DNA from: Glaciimonas sp.
Lineage (GTDB): Bacteria; Pseudomonadota; Gammaproteobacteria; Burkholderiales; Burkholderiaceae_D
Direction: 5' to 3'
DNA: 64,000 nt
NCBI GenBank assembly: GCA_012927585.1
Contig: JABBOY010000016.1
Span: 1-64,000 of the forward strand
Shown: in pieces, positions 51,296 through 60,773 of the stretch
How the letters are laid out: every line of letters begins with the position of its first letter
How positions within the stretch are numbered: the stretch's first letter is position 1
Notes under the pieces: generated by a model
Database searches by the model: none
What the model was told of the DNA's origin: nothing
What the model saw: only the letters and a program-made list of their open reading frames with translations
Made by a program: the position numbers and the translations under genes

Positions 51296-54200
51296 ATGCA
51301 ATATACATTAAGAGACCTTATCAACGGCTTCGAAGCAAAGACGCTGGCGCGAGCGCAAGATATCGTGCGCCGGGGTCTGGTGGAATCGACTGAGATCATC
51401 GGTGATGCGATCGAAGGCAGCGTGCAGGGTAGCGGCGACTGGAGTTACGAGCAGGATATTGCGCTGGTGGCGCGCAAACATGGAGTGGAATTTGGCGGTA
51501 GCTGCTCCTGTCCGGTCGGCACCATGTGCAAACACATGGCTGCAGTGTTGCTGACTTGCCTGCAGCAGGAAGCGCTTGCGCCTCTGCCCGGGCAACCCGG
51601 GTCCGATGCCATGATGATGCCGAACGCGGTTGCGGCCTGGCTGCAGCGGGTCGGAAATGCAGTGCATGGGACGGCCGCCCCGGCGTCGCTTGCGGCCAAG
51701 AGCGGGATCGCGCCCAAAACTTCCAAAACCCCGTATCGCCTGCTATTCGTGCTGTCGCCTGACCGCAGCGGCAAGCGTGTCACCCTGAATTTGTGCAAGG
51801 CACGTTTGCGCGCCAACGGCGACATCGCGGCGGCCACCTTGGTGGGCGAAATGTACAACATGCTTGCGAGCCCGCCCAGTTACCTGCAGCCCGGTGACGA
51901 GGACGCGGTACGCCTGTTCATTGCGCTGCGCAGTGGATTGTATGGCGGCACCGATGTCGAACCAAAGGGCCGGGTCGGGGCGCAATTGTTGCAGATGTTG
52001 CTAAACCCTTTGCTGAACCCTTTGCTGAATCCTTTGCCGGAATCGCAGCAGCCGGTTCAGCAACTGTACTGGGCCAACTCTTTTCAGGATATCCAGAAAG
52101 GACAGGTCTATCCAGTCAGGTCGGGGCCGGCACGCGATGCCAAGTTAGCCTGGTTTGAGGAAGATCAGTGCTGGCGTTTGGGCTGGCAGTTCCAGTCCGA
52201 CCCGACCGGCCCGGCTGAACAGGAGAGCGGCAGCGTCGATTACATCCTGCCGACCGAGCCGGTGTTGTATGTCAATAATCTGGTCTGCGGCAATCTCGTT
52301 TTGCAGCAGGGCGGGGCCAGTATCCCCGTGAGGGAATTGCAAGCGATGGTGGCGCAAGCGCCGACCCTGACTGCCAAAGACCGGCTGGCGGTATCGCATG
52401 TGTTGCTGGCGCAAGGCCTGCAGAACCTGGTGCCGATGCCGCAACCGTTGCAGCAGATGGTGCGCGACGACGTGGTGTCGCAGCCGGTATTGCTGCTGGG
52501 CGCTTTGCCGCAATCGCAATCGCAATATGGCGTGGCCGGGACGCCAACGCTGTGGCAGGATTTTGCTTCGCCCGCCTTTAATTACGATGGGGTTCGGGTG
52601 GCGGACGACCATGCCGAATTCCTGACCCGGCGCAGCGGTCAGGGCATCGAGAAAATCATCCGTCAACGTGGTGCCGAAGACGCCGCAATTGCCGCCTTGC
52701 ATGCGCTGGGTTTGGCGCCGCCGCAGCACGCGGTTGCACCACTTTCCACCCTGGTCGGCGCGCTGGTCATGCCGAGTCAGTTGGACTGGTTGCGTTTTAC
52801 CCGCGAAGAAATTCCCGCGCTGGAGGCGCAAGGCTGGCAGATCGAGAGGATGCCGGATTACCGTTATGACGTGGCCGAAGTCGAAGATTGGTACGCCGAC
52901 ATCGATGACGAAGCAAGCGAGTCTGGCAGTCCGTGGTTCGATCTGGAATTGGGCATCGTGGTCAATCAGCTGCGCATCTCGCTGTTGCCGGTGCTGGTCG
53001 ACCTGATCCGCAATGCGCCGCTGGATTTCAACCCGCAAGCGCTGGCCGCCCATGCCGACGACGAACCCTTGCTGGCGACGCTGCCGAATGGCGTGCGCGT
53101 GGCGTTGCCGTGGGGCCGCATCAAGCCGATTCTCAGTACGCTGGGCGAGCTGTACTTTACCGAGAAAGACGGCGGCGCTATTCGCCTTTCCACGCTGGAT
53201 GCGGCGCGTTTGGCCGAACTGGCCGGCACCACGCAACTGCGCTGGATCGGCGGCCAGCGACTGCGCGACATGGGGCAAAAACTGGCTACTTTCGGCGGCG
53301 TGCAAACCATCGCGCCGCCGCGCGGCTTGCAGGCGACGCTGCGCGATTATCAGAGCGAAGGTCTGGCCTGGATGCAATTTCTGCGCGAATATGATCTGGC
53401 CGGAATTCTGGCCGACGATATGGGACTGGGCAAAACCGTCCAGACTTTGGCCCATATTTTGATCGAAAAAGAAGCCGGCCGCCTGACGCAACCGGCGCTG
53501 GTGATCGCGCCCACCAGTCTGATGGGAAACTGGCAAGATGAGGCGGCCCGTTTTGCGCCTGATCTGCGGGTGCTGGTGCTGCATGGCAAGGAGCGGCTGG
53601 CGCATTTCGACGCAATCGACCAGTTCGATTTGGTGTTATCTACTTATGCGCTGCTGCCGCGCGATGAAGAAAAGCTGCGCGAACATGCGTACCACTTGGT
53701 GATTCTGGACGAATCGCATTACATCAAGAATCCGCGCTCCAAAGCCGCGCACACTGCTGGCTTGCTGCGCGCCCGACATCGTTTGTGCCTGAGCGGTACG
53801 CCACTGGAAAATCATCTGGGCGAACTCTGGTCGCAATTTCACTTCCTGTTGCCCGGTTTGCTGGGCGAAGAAAAAGCTTTCAATGCCGCGTTTCGTCATC
53901 CGATTGAAAAGCAGGGCAATATCGGCCGCCGCGTTTTGTTGACGCGCCGCATCAAGCCGTTTTTGCTGCGCCGTACCAAGGACAAAGTCGCCAAGGAATT
54001 GCCGCCGAAAACTGAAATGGTGCGCTCGGTTGAACTTTCCGGCGGGCAGCGCGACCTGTACGAAACCGTGCGGCTGGCAATGGACAAGAAAGTGCGCACC
54101 GAAATCGCCATGAAAGGCGTGGCCCGCAGCCAGATCGTGATCCTCGAAGCGTTGCTGAAGTTGCGACAAGTCTGCTGCGACCCGCGCCTGGTCAAATCGG

Positions 54201-54745
54201 CAAGCGTCAAGAAGGCCGTCGCGTCATCCGCCAAACTGAGCGAATTGATGAGCATGATCGAGGATTTGCTGGAAGAAGAACGCAAGATTCTGGTGTTTTC
54301 GTCATTCACCAGCATGTTGGCGCTAATCGAAACCGAACTGCAGGCGCGCAAGGTGCCGTATGCCATTCTCACCGGCAGTACCGAGAATCGGGCTGACGTA
54401 GTGCGCACGTTCCAGCAGGGCTTGGTGCCGATCTTCCTGATCAGCCTGAAAGCCGGCGGCGTCGGCCTGAACCTGACCGCCGCCGACACCGTGATTCATT
54501 ACGACCCGTGGTGGAATCCGGCCGCCGAAAACCAGGCTACCGACCGCGCCTGGCGTATCGGCCAGGACAAACCGGTGTTCGTCTACAAGCTGATCGCCAA
54601 AGGCACGCTGGAAGAAAAAATCCAGGCGCTGCAACAGAAAAAATCCGACTTGGCGCACGCAATGTTGTCCGACGACGGCGAGACGCAAAACATGAAGATT
54701 ACGCAGGAGGATTTGCAGGCGATTTTCGCGCCGCTGGAACAGTGA
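51296..54745 (+). CDS. SWIM zinc-finger SNF2-family ATPase
   Basis: The 1149-aa protein starts with a SWIM zinc finger, C-x-C-xn-C-x-H as SCSCPVGTMCKHMAAVLL (near 68-85). The C-terminal Snf2 motor has motif I ILADDMGLGKTVQTLAHIL, motif II DESH in VILDESHYIKN, motif III LSGTPLENHLGELW, motif V ISLKAGGVGLNLTAADTV and motif VI ENQATDRAWRIGQ. The middle region (about 100-680) is poorly defined. This is the common bacterial SWIM-SNF2 layout; its biological role is not settled. It differs from the 15.9-kb SNF2 gene, which lacks the SWIM finger. Confidence 0.93.
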   Translation: MQYTLRDLINGFEAKTLARAQDIVRRGLVESTEIIGDAIEGSVQGSGDWSYEQDIALVARKHGVEFGGSCSCPVGTMCKHMAAVLLTCLQQEALAPLPGQPGSDAMMMPNAVAAWLQRVGNAVHGTAAPASLAAKSGIAPKTSKTPYRLLFVLSPDRSGKRVTLNLCKARLRANGDIAAATLVGEMYNMLASPPSYLQPGDEDAVRLFIALRSGLYGGTDVEPKGRVGAQLLQMLLNPLLNPLLNPLPESQQPVQQLYWANSFQDIQKGQVYPVRSGPARDAKLAWFEEDQCWRLGWQFQSDPTGPAEQESGSVDYILPTEPVLYVNNLVCGNLVLQQGGASIPVRELQAMVAQAPTLTAKDRLAVSHVLLAQGLQNLVPMPQPLQQMVRDDVVSQPVLLLGALPQSQSQYGVAGTPTLWQDFASPAFNYDGVRVADDHAEFLTRRSGQGIEKIIRQRGAEDAAIAALHALGLAPPQHAVAPLSTLVGALVMPSQLDWLRFTREEIPALEAQGWQIERMPDYRYDVAEVEDWYADIDDEASESGSPWFDLELGIVVNQLRISLLPVLVDLIRNAPLDFNPQALAAHADDEPLLATLPNGVRVALPWGRIKPILSTLGELYFTEKDGGAIRLSTLDAARLAELAGTTQLRWIGGQRLRDMGQKLATFGGVQTIAPPRGLQATLRDYQSEGLAWMQFLREYDLAGILADDMGLGKTVQTLAHILIEKEAGRLTQPALVIAPTSLMGNWQDEAARFAPDLRVLVLHGKERLAHFDAIDQFDLVLSTYALLPRDEEKLREHAYHLVILDESHYIKNPRSKAAHTAGLLRARHRLCLSGTPLENHLGELWSQFHFLLPGLLGEEKAFNAAFRHPIEKQGNIGRRVLLTRRIKPFLLRRTKDKVAKELPPKTEMVRSVELSGGQRDLYETVRLAMDKKVRTEIAMKGVARSQIVILEALLKLRQVCCDPRLVKSASVKKAVASSAKLSELMSMIEDLLEEERKILVFSSFTSMLALIETELQARKVPYAILTGSTENRADVVRTFQQGLVPIFLISLKAGGVGLNLTAADTVIHYDPWWNPAAENQATDRAWRIGQDKPVFVYKLIAKGTLEEKIQALQQKKSDLAHAMLSDDGETQNMKITQEDLQAIFAPLEQ
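51998..52033. repeat. 12-bp tandem repeat inside the SWIM/SNF2 gene
   Basis: Three units close to TTGCTGAACCCT encode Leu-Leu-Asn-Pro three times (LLNPLLNPLLNPLPE). The frame is kept by any copy change, so the linker length could vary between strains. Confidence 0.85.
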
Positions 54746-54802
54746 TTTTTGAGGGTGAATCAGGAGTGCGCCAAAAAAGAAACTTCTAAACCGAAGGGGT
54801 TT

Positions 54803-54874
54803 CCGTAGGTGCGAATTCATTCGCACGAATCCGCGTGGAATAGTACGGTGTGCGAATAAATTCACACCTACGCG
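54803..54874. repeat. Palindromic repeat, GTAGGTGCGAAT family, copy 2
   Basis: CCGTAGGTGCGAATTCATTC pairs imperfectly with GAATAAATTCACACCTACG; spacer about 20 bases. It lies in the convergent gap after the SWIM/SNF2 gene. The first copy is at 11657. Confidence 0.8.
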
Positions 54875-54909
54875 CTTCATTAGTATCGCGGTTGCGGAGT
54901 TGGCATCAT

Positions 54910-55003
54910 TATAAATTTACAGGGAGTATAGTTAAAAACACGATACTTTCCGCATATAAATAATGCGGAAGATGAAAATACAATAAGTAGTATGTTTAAA
55001 TTT
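54910..55003 (+). repeat. Dispersed intergenic element, copy 9
   Basis: Head ACAGGGAGTATAGTTAAAAA, hairpin 1 TTCCGCATATAAATAATGCG + GAA with an 8-bp stem, then AAAATACAATAAGTAGTATG. It lies between two converging genes, so it cannot be a leader of either. Confidence 0.85.
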
Positions 55004-55018
55004 GATGGCTGAAAAAGA

Positions 55019-55882
55019 TTATATTATTTTCAATGGCCGAATGCCGCCGGTCACGCGTTCGATCCCAGCCAAATCCTGCCAGCTTTGCACTTGCTGGAAG
55101 CCTTGGGCAACCAACAGCGCGCGCACCGCCGCCGCCTGATCAAATCCATGTTCCATCAACAGCCAGCCGCCCACCATCAGATGGGATGCCGCGCCGTCAA
55201 CAATGGTACGCAATGCAGACAGGCCGTCGGCGTGGTCGGTCAGGGCGCTGATCGGCTCAAAGCGCAGATCGCCTTGGCCCAGATGGGCGTCGCCTGCCAC
55301 GATGTAGGGCGGGTTGGCGACGATAAGTGCGAATTGTTCGTCCGCCTGCAACACGTCATACCAATCGCTTTGCAGCAAGCGCAGGGCGTTGCCGCCGATT
55401 GACAAGATGTGCGCCGCATTGTGTTGGGCCACGTCAAGTGCGGCCGGGCTGACATCGAGTGCGCTGACCTGCAGATCGGCACGGCTGTGGGCAATCGCAA
55501 TCGCAATCGCGCCGGAACCCGTGCCCAGATCCAGCACCCGGCTGTTGAGCGGTGTGCGTTGTAGCTGCAGCGCCAGTTCCACCAGCAATTCGGTTTCCGG
55601 GCGCGGAATCAGCACATCCTTGGTTACTCGAAATGGCAAGCCGAAAAATTCGCGCTGGCCGACGATATACGCAATCGGTTCACCCGCTTCGCGGCGCTGC
55701 AGCAGCGTTGTGAAGCGCTGCGCTTCCCCGGCATTCAACTTGCGTTCGGATTGGGTGATCAACTGGACGCGCGTCAAATCCAACGCATGCATCAGCAGCA
55801 TGCGAGTTTCCAGTGCCTCCAGCGGCGAGCTGCGCTGGACTGCGGCGATGTCGCAACCGGCCTCGATGCGGGTCAGGGGCAT
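55019..55882 (-). CDS. prmC: Release factor glutamine methyltransferase PrmC
   Basis: PrmC methylates the GGQ glutamine of release factors. ATG 55882 gives 287 aa. The SAM site is VLDLGTGSGAIAIAIA, the catalytic motif NPPY in LIVANPPYIVAGD, and IPRPETELLVE precedes it. The ORF-track start lies inside dsbB and is rejected. Its normal neighbour prfA is split from it by dsbB. Confidence 0.95.
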   Translation of the reverse strand: MPLTRIEAGCDIAAVQRSSPLEALETRMLLMHALDLTRVQLITQSERKLNAGEAQRFTTLLQRREAGEPIAYIVGQREFFGLPFRVTKDVLIPRPETELLVELALQLQRTPLNSRVLDLGTGSGAIAIAIAHSRADLQVSALDVSPAALDVAQHNAAHILSIGGNALRLLQSDWYDVLQADEQFALIVANPPYIVAGDAHLGQGDLRFEPISALTDHADGLSALRTIVDGAASHLMVGGWLLMEHGFDQAAAVRALLVAQGFQQVQSWQDLAGIERVTGGIRPLKII

Positions 55883-55883
55883 T

Positions 55884-56363
55884 TCAGCGCTCCGGTTTGT
55901 AGGCCGTCCACCACAGCGCAATTGTGAAGATCGTAAACCACAACAGCGCCCACATCGGAGTCGACAGGCCTAGAATCGGCGCGTATTCGGTGCTGCAGAA
56001 ACCATTGGCCTTGAACAAGAAAGGCAGCAGTTCAGCGCTCGGGATCTTGTTGAGCGCGGTTTCCAGCGGGTCGATCCCGCACGAGATTTCTGGATGCGCC
56101 TTGACCCACAAATGCCAGCCGGCAATACCGGTTCCGATATGCGCTGCAATCAGTCCCAGGCTGGCGCCGGCGCGTGCAGCAGCGCGTGGCAATGCGGCGC
56201 TTACCAGGCATATTAGGGCGATCGCGGCAAACGCATAACGCTGCATCACGCACAGCGGACAAGGCTTCTGGTCCAGCCCATGCTGCAGATACAGCGCTAC
56301 GCCGAGCAGGGTCAGGCAGATATAGGCGATTGCCAGTAAAACATTTTTGGAGGTGATCATCAT
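55884..56363 (-). CDS. dsbB: Disulfide bond formation protein DsbB
   Basis: The 159-aa inner-membrane protein has four hydrophobic spans and two periplasmic cysteine pairs. The first is CPLC (QKPCPLCVMQRYAFAA), the second is formed by SCGIDPL and GFCSTEYAP. DsbB reoxidises DsbA with quinone. It sits between prfA and prmC, one base from the prmC start, so it is co-transcribed with the release-factor genes. Confidence 0.95.
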   Translation of the reverse strand: MMITSKNVLLAIAYICLTLLGVALYLQHGLDQKPCPLCVMQRYAFAAIALICLVSAALPRAAARAGASLGLIAAHIGTGIAGWHLWVKAHPEISCGIDPLETALNKIPSAELLPFLFKANGFCSTEYAPILGLSTPMWALLWFTIFTIALWWTAYKPER

Positions 56364-56401
56364 ATTTTTAAAGTTGGCGGGAGTGGGTTGGCAATATTAA
56401 A

Positions 56402-57484
56402 TCAGGATACATCGCCTAGTGCTGCCAGCAATTCAGCCTGATGCTCGGCCATCAGTGCATGGATCAAATCGTCGAGATCGCCATCCATGATGAAATCGAG
56501 CTTGTACAGCGTCAGGTTGATGCGGTGATCGGTCATCCGTCCTTGCGGGAAGTTGTAAGTGCGGATGCGTTCGCTGCGGTCGCCGGAACCGATCAGGCTC
56601 TTGCGGGTCGCCGCTTCCTTGGCTTGTTGCGCGCGGATTTGGACGTCCATGATGCGGGTAGCCAGCACCCGCAAGGCTTGCGCCTTGTTTTGATGTTGGC
56701 TGCGGCCGTCCTGACATTCGACTACGATGCCGGTCGGGTTATGCGTGATGCGCACCGCCGAATCGGTCTTGTTGATGTGCTGGCCGCCGGCACCGGAGGC
56801 GCGATAAGTATCGATGCGCAAGTCGGCTGGATTAATCACCACATCGCTGACTTCATCGGCTTCCGGCATCACCGCAACCGTACAAGCCGAAGTGTGGATG
56901 CGGCCCTGGGTTTCGGTAGTCGGCACGCGCTGTACCCGATGGCCGCCGGATTCGAACTTCAGTTTGGCGTAAGCGCCGGGGCCGACCAGGCGCACGATGA
57001 CTTCCTTGTAACCGCCCAGTTCCGACGCCGATTCGGACATGATTTCGATCTGCCAGTGTTGCCGCTCGGCAAAGCGGGTGTACATGCGCAGCAAGTCGCC
57101 GGCAAACAACGCGGCTTCGTCGCCACCGGTGCCGGCGCGAATTTCCAGCAGGATGTTGCGCTCGTCGTTGGCATCTTTGGGCAGCAGCATCTTTTGCAGG
57201 TCGCGTTCCAGTTGCTCCATGTGTTGTCTGGCAGCGTCGATTTCGTCCTGCGCGAACTCTTTCATTTCCGGGTCCGACAGCATGTCCTGCGCGGCTGTTG
57301 CATCTTTTTCGGCCTTGGCGTAGGACTGATAGAGCGCTACCAGCGGACTGATTTCGGCGTGCTCACGGGTTAGTTTGCGGTAATTGTCGATTGACGCCGT
57401 GGCATCTTCGCGCATCAACAGTTGGCCGACTTCCTCCAGACGATTGGAGAGTTGGTCGAGCTTGGCGAGCATGGATGGTTTCAT
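56402..57484 (-). CDS. prfA: Peptide chain release factor 1
   Basis: RF1 ends translation at UAA and UAG. The 360-aa protein has the GGQ loop [18 protein letters not shown] and the stop-codon PxT motif as PTT within [18 protein letters not shown] (E. coli has PAT). Length and N-terminus ([12 protein letters not shown]) are standard. hemA lies 110 bases upstream; dsbB and prmC follow. Confidence 0.97.
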   Translation of the reverse strand: MKPSMLAKLDQLSNRLEEVGQLLMREDATASIDNYRKLTREHAEISPLVALYQSYAKAEKDATAAQDMLSDPEMKEFAQDEIDAARQHMEQLERDLQKMLLPKDANDERNILLEIRAGTGGDEAALFAGDLLRMYTRFAERQHWQIEIMSESASELGGYKEVIVRLVGPGAYAKLKFESGGHRVQRVPTTETQGRIHTSACTVAVMPEADEVSDVVINPADLRIDTYRASGAGGQHINKTDSAVRITHNPTGIVVECQDGRSQHQNKAQALRVLATRIMDVQIRAQQAKEAATRKSLIGSGDRSERIRTYNFPQGRMTDHRINLTLYKLDFIMDGDLDDLIHALMAEHQAELLAALGDVS

Positions 57485-57594
57485 AAAAATTCTGCCTGGA
57501 AAAGCGGTCGATCTAAGGAAGCCGGCCGCGTTTCGATGGCGGTCAGCGTGCAGTGCAGTGTGGGAAGTTGCGAGTGCGAAAGCGAACAGCTACG

Positions 57595-58884
57595 CTAACG
57601 CCGGGTGCGAAACAGTTGCGGCAATAGCTTGGCCAGGCGCGCGCGCTCGTCGCCTTGCGCTTGGTGCAAAGCCTGTTGCGGGCCATGCAGAAATTTGGCG
57701 GTGATGCCTTTGGAAAGTGCTTCCAGCACGGCATCGATGTCGTCGCCGCGCGCGATCATTTTGCGCGCACGTTCGAGTTCGATCATCCGCAGTATTTCGC
57801 TGTTTTCGTGCAGATCCTGGATTACCGGCACCACCAGTCGGCCATCGACCCAGTGCATGAAGGACTGCACCCGGGTTTCAATGATCGCTTCAGCTTGCGC
57901 TACCGCCGCCTGCCGATTTTCCATGCCGGTCTGAACTACGGCACCCAGATCGTCGACGGTGTACAAAAAAGCATCGTCGAGTCGGCCGACTTCGGTTTCG
58001 ATGTCACGCGGCACCGCCAGATCGACCATGAACATCGGCTTGTGGCGGCGCGCCTTGATGGCGCGCTCGACCATGCCGAGCCCGATGATCGGCAGCGACG
58101 ATGCGGTGCACGAAACCACGATGTCGAACTGCGCCAGTTGATCCGGCAATTCGGCCAGGCGAATGGCCCGACCACTGAAGCGGTTCGCCAGCGTTTCACC
58201 GCGCTCGAGCGTGCGGTTGGCAATCGTGATCGATTTCGGATTTTGCGCCGCAAAATGGGTGGCGCACAATTCGATCATTTCGCCGGCGCCGATGAACAAC
58301 ACATGTTGTTCCGAGATGGTGTCGAAAATCCGCTGCGACAGCCGCACCGCAGCGGCTGCCATCGAGACGCTATGGGCGCCGATTTCGGTGGTGCTGCGCA
58401 CTTCCTTGGCAACCGCGAACGTGCGCTGGAACAACTGATGCAGATACGTGCCCAGGCCGCCGACGGCCTCCGCCTGGCGCACAGCATCCTTCATCTGGCC
58501 CAGAATTTGCGGCTCGCCAAGTACCATCGAATCGAGCCCGGAGGCGACGCGAAACGCGTGCCGTACAGCGCCATCCTGCGGCAATGTGTACAAATGCGGA
58601 CGCAGTTCCGAGTAGGGTAATTTGTGATAATCAGCCAAAAAATGCGCGCTGCTGTCGATTGCCGCCTCGATCCCGCCCGGCACGTGGCTGGCCGCGTACA
58701 GCTCAGTGCGGTTGCACGTCGACAAGATGGCGGCTTCATCGGTGTAGCCGGAGCCTTCCTGATTGCCGAACCATGCCCGCGCCGACCCCACTGCCGCACC
58801 GATCTGGTCGGCAGGAAAAGCCACCTGTTCGCGCAACGCAAGCGGCGCGGTGGTGTGGTTGAGGCCTACGGCAAGCAGTTGCAT
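57595..58884 (-). CDS. hemA: Glutamyl-tRNA reductase
   Basis: HemA makes glutamate-1-semialdehyde, the first committed step to haem. ATG 58884 ([19 protein letters not shown]) gives 429 aa; the GTG at 58896 adds four residues. The catalytic Cys is in [13 protein letters not shown]. The NADPH domain has [17 protein letters not shown], and [12 protein letters not shown] and DLAVPRDIE follow. The C-terminal dimer helix ends in a basic tail. It opens the hemA-prfA-dsbB-prmC group. Confidence 0.96.
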   Translation of the reverse strand: MQLLAVGLNHTTAPLALREQVAFPADQIGAAVGSARAWFGNQEGSGYTDEAAILSTCNRTELYAASHVPGGIEAAIDSSAHFLADYHKLPYSELRPHLYTLPQDGAVRHAFRVASGLDSMVLGEPQILGQMKDAVRQAEAVGGLGTYLHQLFQRTFAVAKEVRSTTEIGAHSVSMAAAAVRLSQRIFDTISEQHVLFIGAGEMIELCATHFAAQNPKSITIANRTLERGETLANRFSGRAIRLAELPDQLAQFDIVVSCTASSLPIIGLGMVERAIKARRHKPMFMVDLAVPRDIETEVGRLDDAFLYTVDDLGAVVQTGMENRQAAVAQAEAIIETRVQSFMHWVDGRLVVPVIQDLHENSEILRMIELERARKMIARGDDIDAVLEALSKGITAKFLHGPQQALHQAQGDERARLAKLLPQLFRTRR

Positions 58885-59068
58885 GTGGGTTGTCACGTGT
58901 CCGCAATGCGGAACTTATTTTTAAGCAAGTTCACATTATAACTCTCGCTGCAGATGGCAAACCGGCCGTTACCAGTGACCGGGTCTGGATTGACGGAATT
59001 TTTCGATTGACTGAATCTGGCTCAAGCCACTCCGGTAATACCAGCCGAATCAGGCAGCGCTGCCTTTA

Positions 59069-59758
59069 TTACACTGAAACTTGTTCCAGGCAGTAACCGT
59101 AACTGTAGACCGGAGCCAGACGAAATCCGTTTTCCGGGTGTAACTGCAGCTTGCTGCGCACCCGCGATACATGGGTATCCATGCTGCGGGAGGGAATTTC
59201 GCTATTGCCGGACCATACCGATTCCAGAATTGTGACGCGTGAAAGCGGTCGGCCCAGATTGCGGAAAAACAGCAGCGCCAAATTGAATTCTTTGTGCGTC
59301 AGTGCAATCGGGGTGCCATCAAATGTTAACTGAGCGCTGCGGGTTTCGAACACATAACGGCCAAACTGGATTCGTTCGGTCGCGTTCTGGCTTGGATAAG
59401 CGCGTCGCAAAAGCGCCTGCACCCGAGCCACCAGTTCACTGCGGCGAATCGGCTTGATCATGTATTCATCGGCGCCGGCTGCCAGGGCTTCAATGATATC
59501 GTCTTCGCTGGAATGGCTGGTGATGAAGAGCACCGGCAGCTTGGGCAACATTTTTTCGCGCGCCCAGCGCATCACTTCGGGCCCGCTTGCTCCAGCCGTT
59601 TGCCAGTCGAGAATCAGCATATCGCAACTGTCCCGGCGTAACTGCTGAAGCATCTCGCCGGCGTTTGAAAATGGATGGCAGACGTGTCCTGCGGTATTCA
59701 GAATTTTGCATGTCAGCCCGGCTTGGACTGGGTCGTCGTCTAGGACTGCGATTCTCAT
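59069..59758 (-). CDS. OmpR/PhoB-family response regulator
   Basis: The 229-aa protein has a receiver domain with the acidic cluster in VLDDDPVQAG, phosphoacceptor Asp in MLILDWQTAGASG and Lys in EYMIKPIRRSEL. The winged-helix DNA-binding domain follows: LTHKEFNLALLFFRNLGRPL, ILESVWSGNSEIPSRSMDTH, VSRVRSKLQL. No histidine kinase lies in the window next to it, so it is an orphan here. The DWQTAGASG segment differs from the usual DxxMPxxxG. Confidence 0.93.
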   Translation of the reverse strand: MRIAVLDDDPVQAGLTCKILNTAGHVCHPFSNAGEMLQQLRRDSCDMLILDWQTAGASGPEVMRWAREKMLPKLPVLFITSHSSEDDIIEALAAGADEYMIKPIRRSELVARVQALLRRAYPSQNATERIQFGRYVFETRSAQLTFDGTPIALTHKEFNLALLFFRNLGRPLSRVTILESVWSGNSEIPSRSMDTHVSRVRSKLQLHPENGFRLAPVYSYGYCLEQVSV

Positions 59759-59893
59759 GGCGTGTCAATGCGAACGGTCAGGTGGGAATACAGGCAACAA
59801 GTTTTATCGTCCTGCAGTAACGCGACTTTAATCGCACTTATGCAAGCCAGTTGAGCGGCGGTTTACATAGCCTTGCGACTTCTAATATCCATC

Positions 59894-59981
59894 AAAATAC
59901 TAGGAGTATAGTCAAAATTAATGCACTGTACGCATGTTTTAATAGAATTTTATAAAATACCTTAAGCAGTATATTTATTGG
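59894..59981 (+). repeat. Dispersed intergenic element, copy 10
   Basis: Head TACTAGGAGTATAGTCAAAA, then GTACGCATGTTTTAATAG, then AAAATACCTTAAGCAGTATA. Hairpin 1 is lost; head and tail are kept. It lies between the orphan regulator and rnpB. Confidence 0.75.
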
Positions 59982-60017
59982 CACAAGGCCGAATGGCGGT
60001 CTCTGTAGCGAGTGCGC

Positions 60018-60023
60018 TACAAT
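60018..60023 (+). promoter_or_regulatory. Probable -10 box of rnpB
   Basis: TACAAT lies eight bases before the first base of the RNase P RNA, the expected distance. No good -35 hexamer is seen. Confidence 0.5.
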
Positions 60024-60030
60024 GCCGCCG

Positions 60031-60384
60031 TGAAGCAAGCCAGACAGTCGCTGGCTGCGGTTGCAAGGCCGTGGCGGGAGGAAGGTCCGGACTCCATACA
60101 GCAGGGTGACGGTTAACGGCCGTCCGCTGAAAGCTGCAAGCGTAGTTGGCTTCGGTATAAGGCGAGGAATAGGGCCACAGAGACGAGCGTATTAAGTTAC
60201 GGTGAAACGCGGTAACCTCCACCCGGAGCAATTCCAAATAGGCACGCGTTGATGCTGCTCGCGGAGCGTGCGGGTAGGAAGCTTGAGCGCTGGAGTAATT
60301 CAGCGCCTAGAGGAATGGCTGTCATAGCGCGCGATTGCAAAACCGTGCGCCGTAACAAAATCCGGCCTATCGGCTTGCTTCACT
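60031..60384 (+). ncRNA. rnpB: RNase P RNA (class A)
   Basis: The catalytic RNA of RNase P. The 5' end GAAGCAAGCC pairs with GGCTTGCTTC near the 3' end (P1). Conserved core elements are GAGGAAGGTCCGGACTCC (CR-I), AGGGTGACGG, the GGTGAAACGCGGTAACCTCC segment, CGGAGCAATTCCAAATAGGC and GTAACAAAATCCGGCCTATC at the 3' core. A T-run (CACTTTTTTC) follows and probably ends transcription. The ends are set by P1 pairing and may shift by a base or two. Confidence 0.96.
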
Positions 60385-60659
60385 TTTTTCGGACGCGCCT
60401 TCCGTGCGCGGTATTTTTATCCGATTCAAACCCGGTTTGCCACTGGCGCTGCGGTTTCCCTGCATTTTCTCCCTATAAATATGCAAAAACACATGTGTTT
60501 ATATTATGTGGTGCTTTCACTGTGCTCGATAAGTACTTAATTCCATAAGGAATTTCTATTATCTCCATCAGCATTTGAAGGCTAAGTCATTGACTTGAAT
60601 CAGTAAAATCCATTTTCTCTTCTTAAAACAGCTTGACCAGTTATTACGCTTCCACTAAA
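60385..60659. other. Gap between rnpB terminator and the mra operator
   Basis: No gene is seen. An 8-bp palindrome-like AAAACACATGTGTTT lies near 60484-60498. The rest is AT-rich and leads into the MraZ boxes. Confidence 0.4.
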
Positions 60660-60703
60660 GTGGGTAACAGTGTGGAAAAGTGTTTTTTTGTGGGAATTAT
60701 AAA
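60660..60703 (+). promoter_or_regulatory. MraZ-type operator and mra promoter region
   Basis: Four GTGxx units lie at exact 10-base steps: GTGGG at 60660, GTGTG at 60670, GTGTT at 60680 and GTGGG at 60690. This matches the known MraZ operator of TGGGN repeats with 5-base spacers, two units being perfect and two decayed. TATAAA at 60698 may be the -10 box. It lies 70 bases before mraZ, so autorepression of the division cluster is likely. Confidence 0.72.
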
Positions 60704-60773
60704 TATTCCTGCAATTAATTTGCAGCCGGCAGGCGGCTCCCGAAAATAACCAGCCCAAAGGGGTTTGATAATC

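Noticed and set aside
52145-53605. 486-aa reverse ORF inside the SWIM/SNF2 gene
   Set aside because: Antisense shadow of a clear SNF2 gene with the same low-complexity shadow composition and no recognisable motif.
57655-58620. 321-aa forward ORF opposite hemA
   Set aside because: Shadow of hemA; no ribosome site and no motif.
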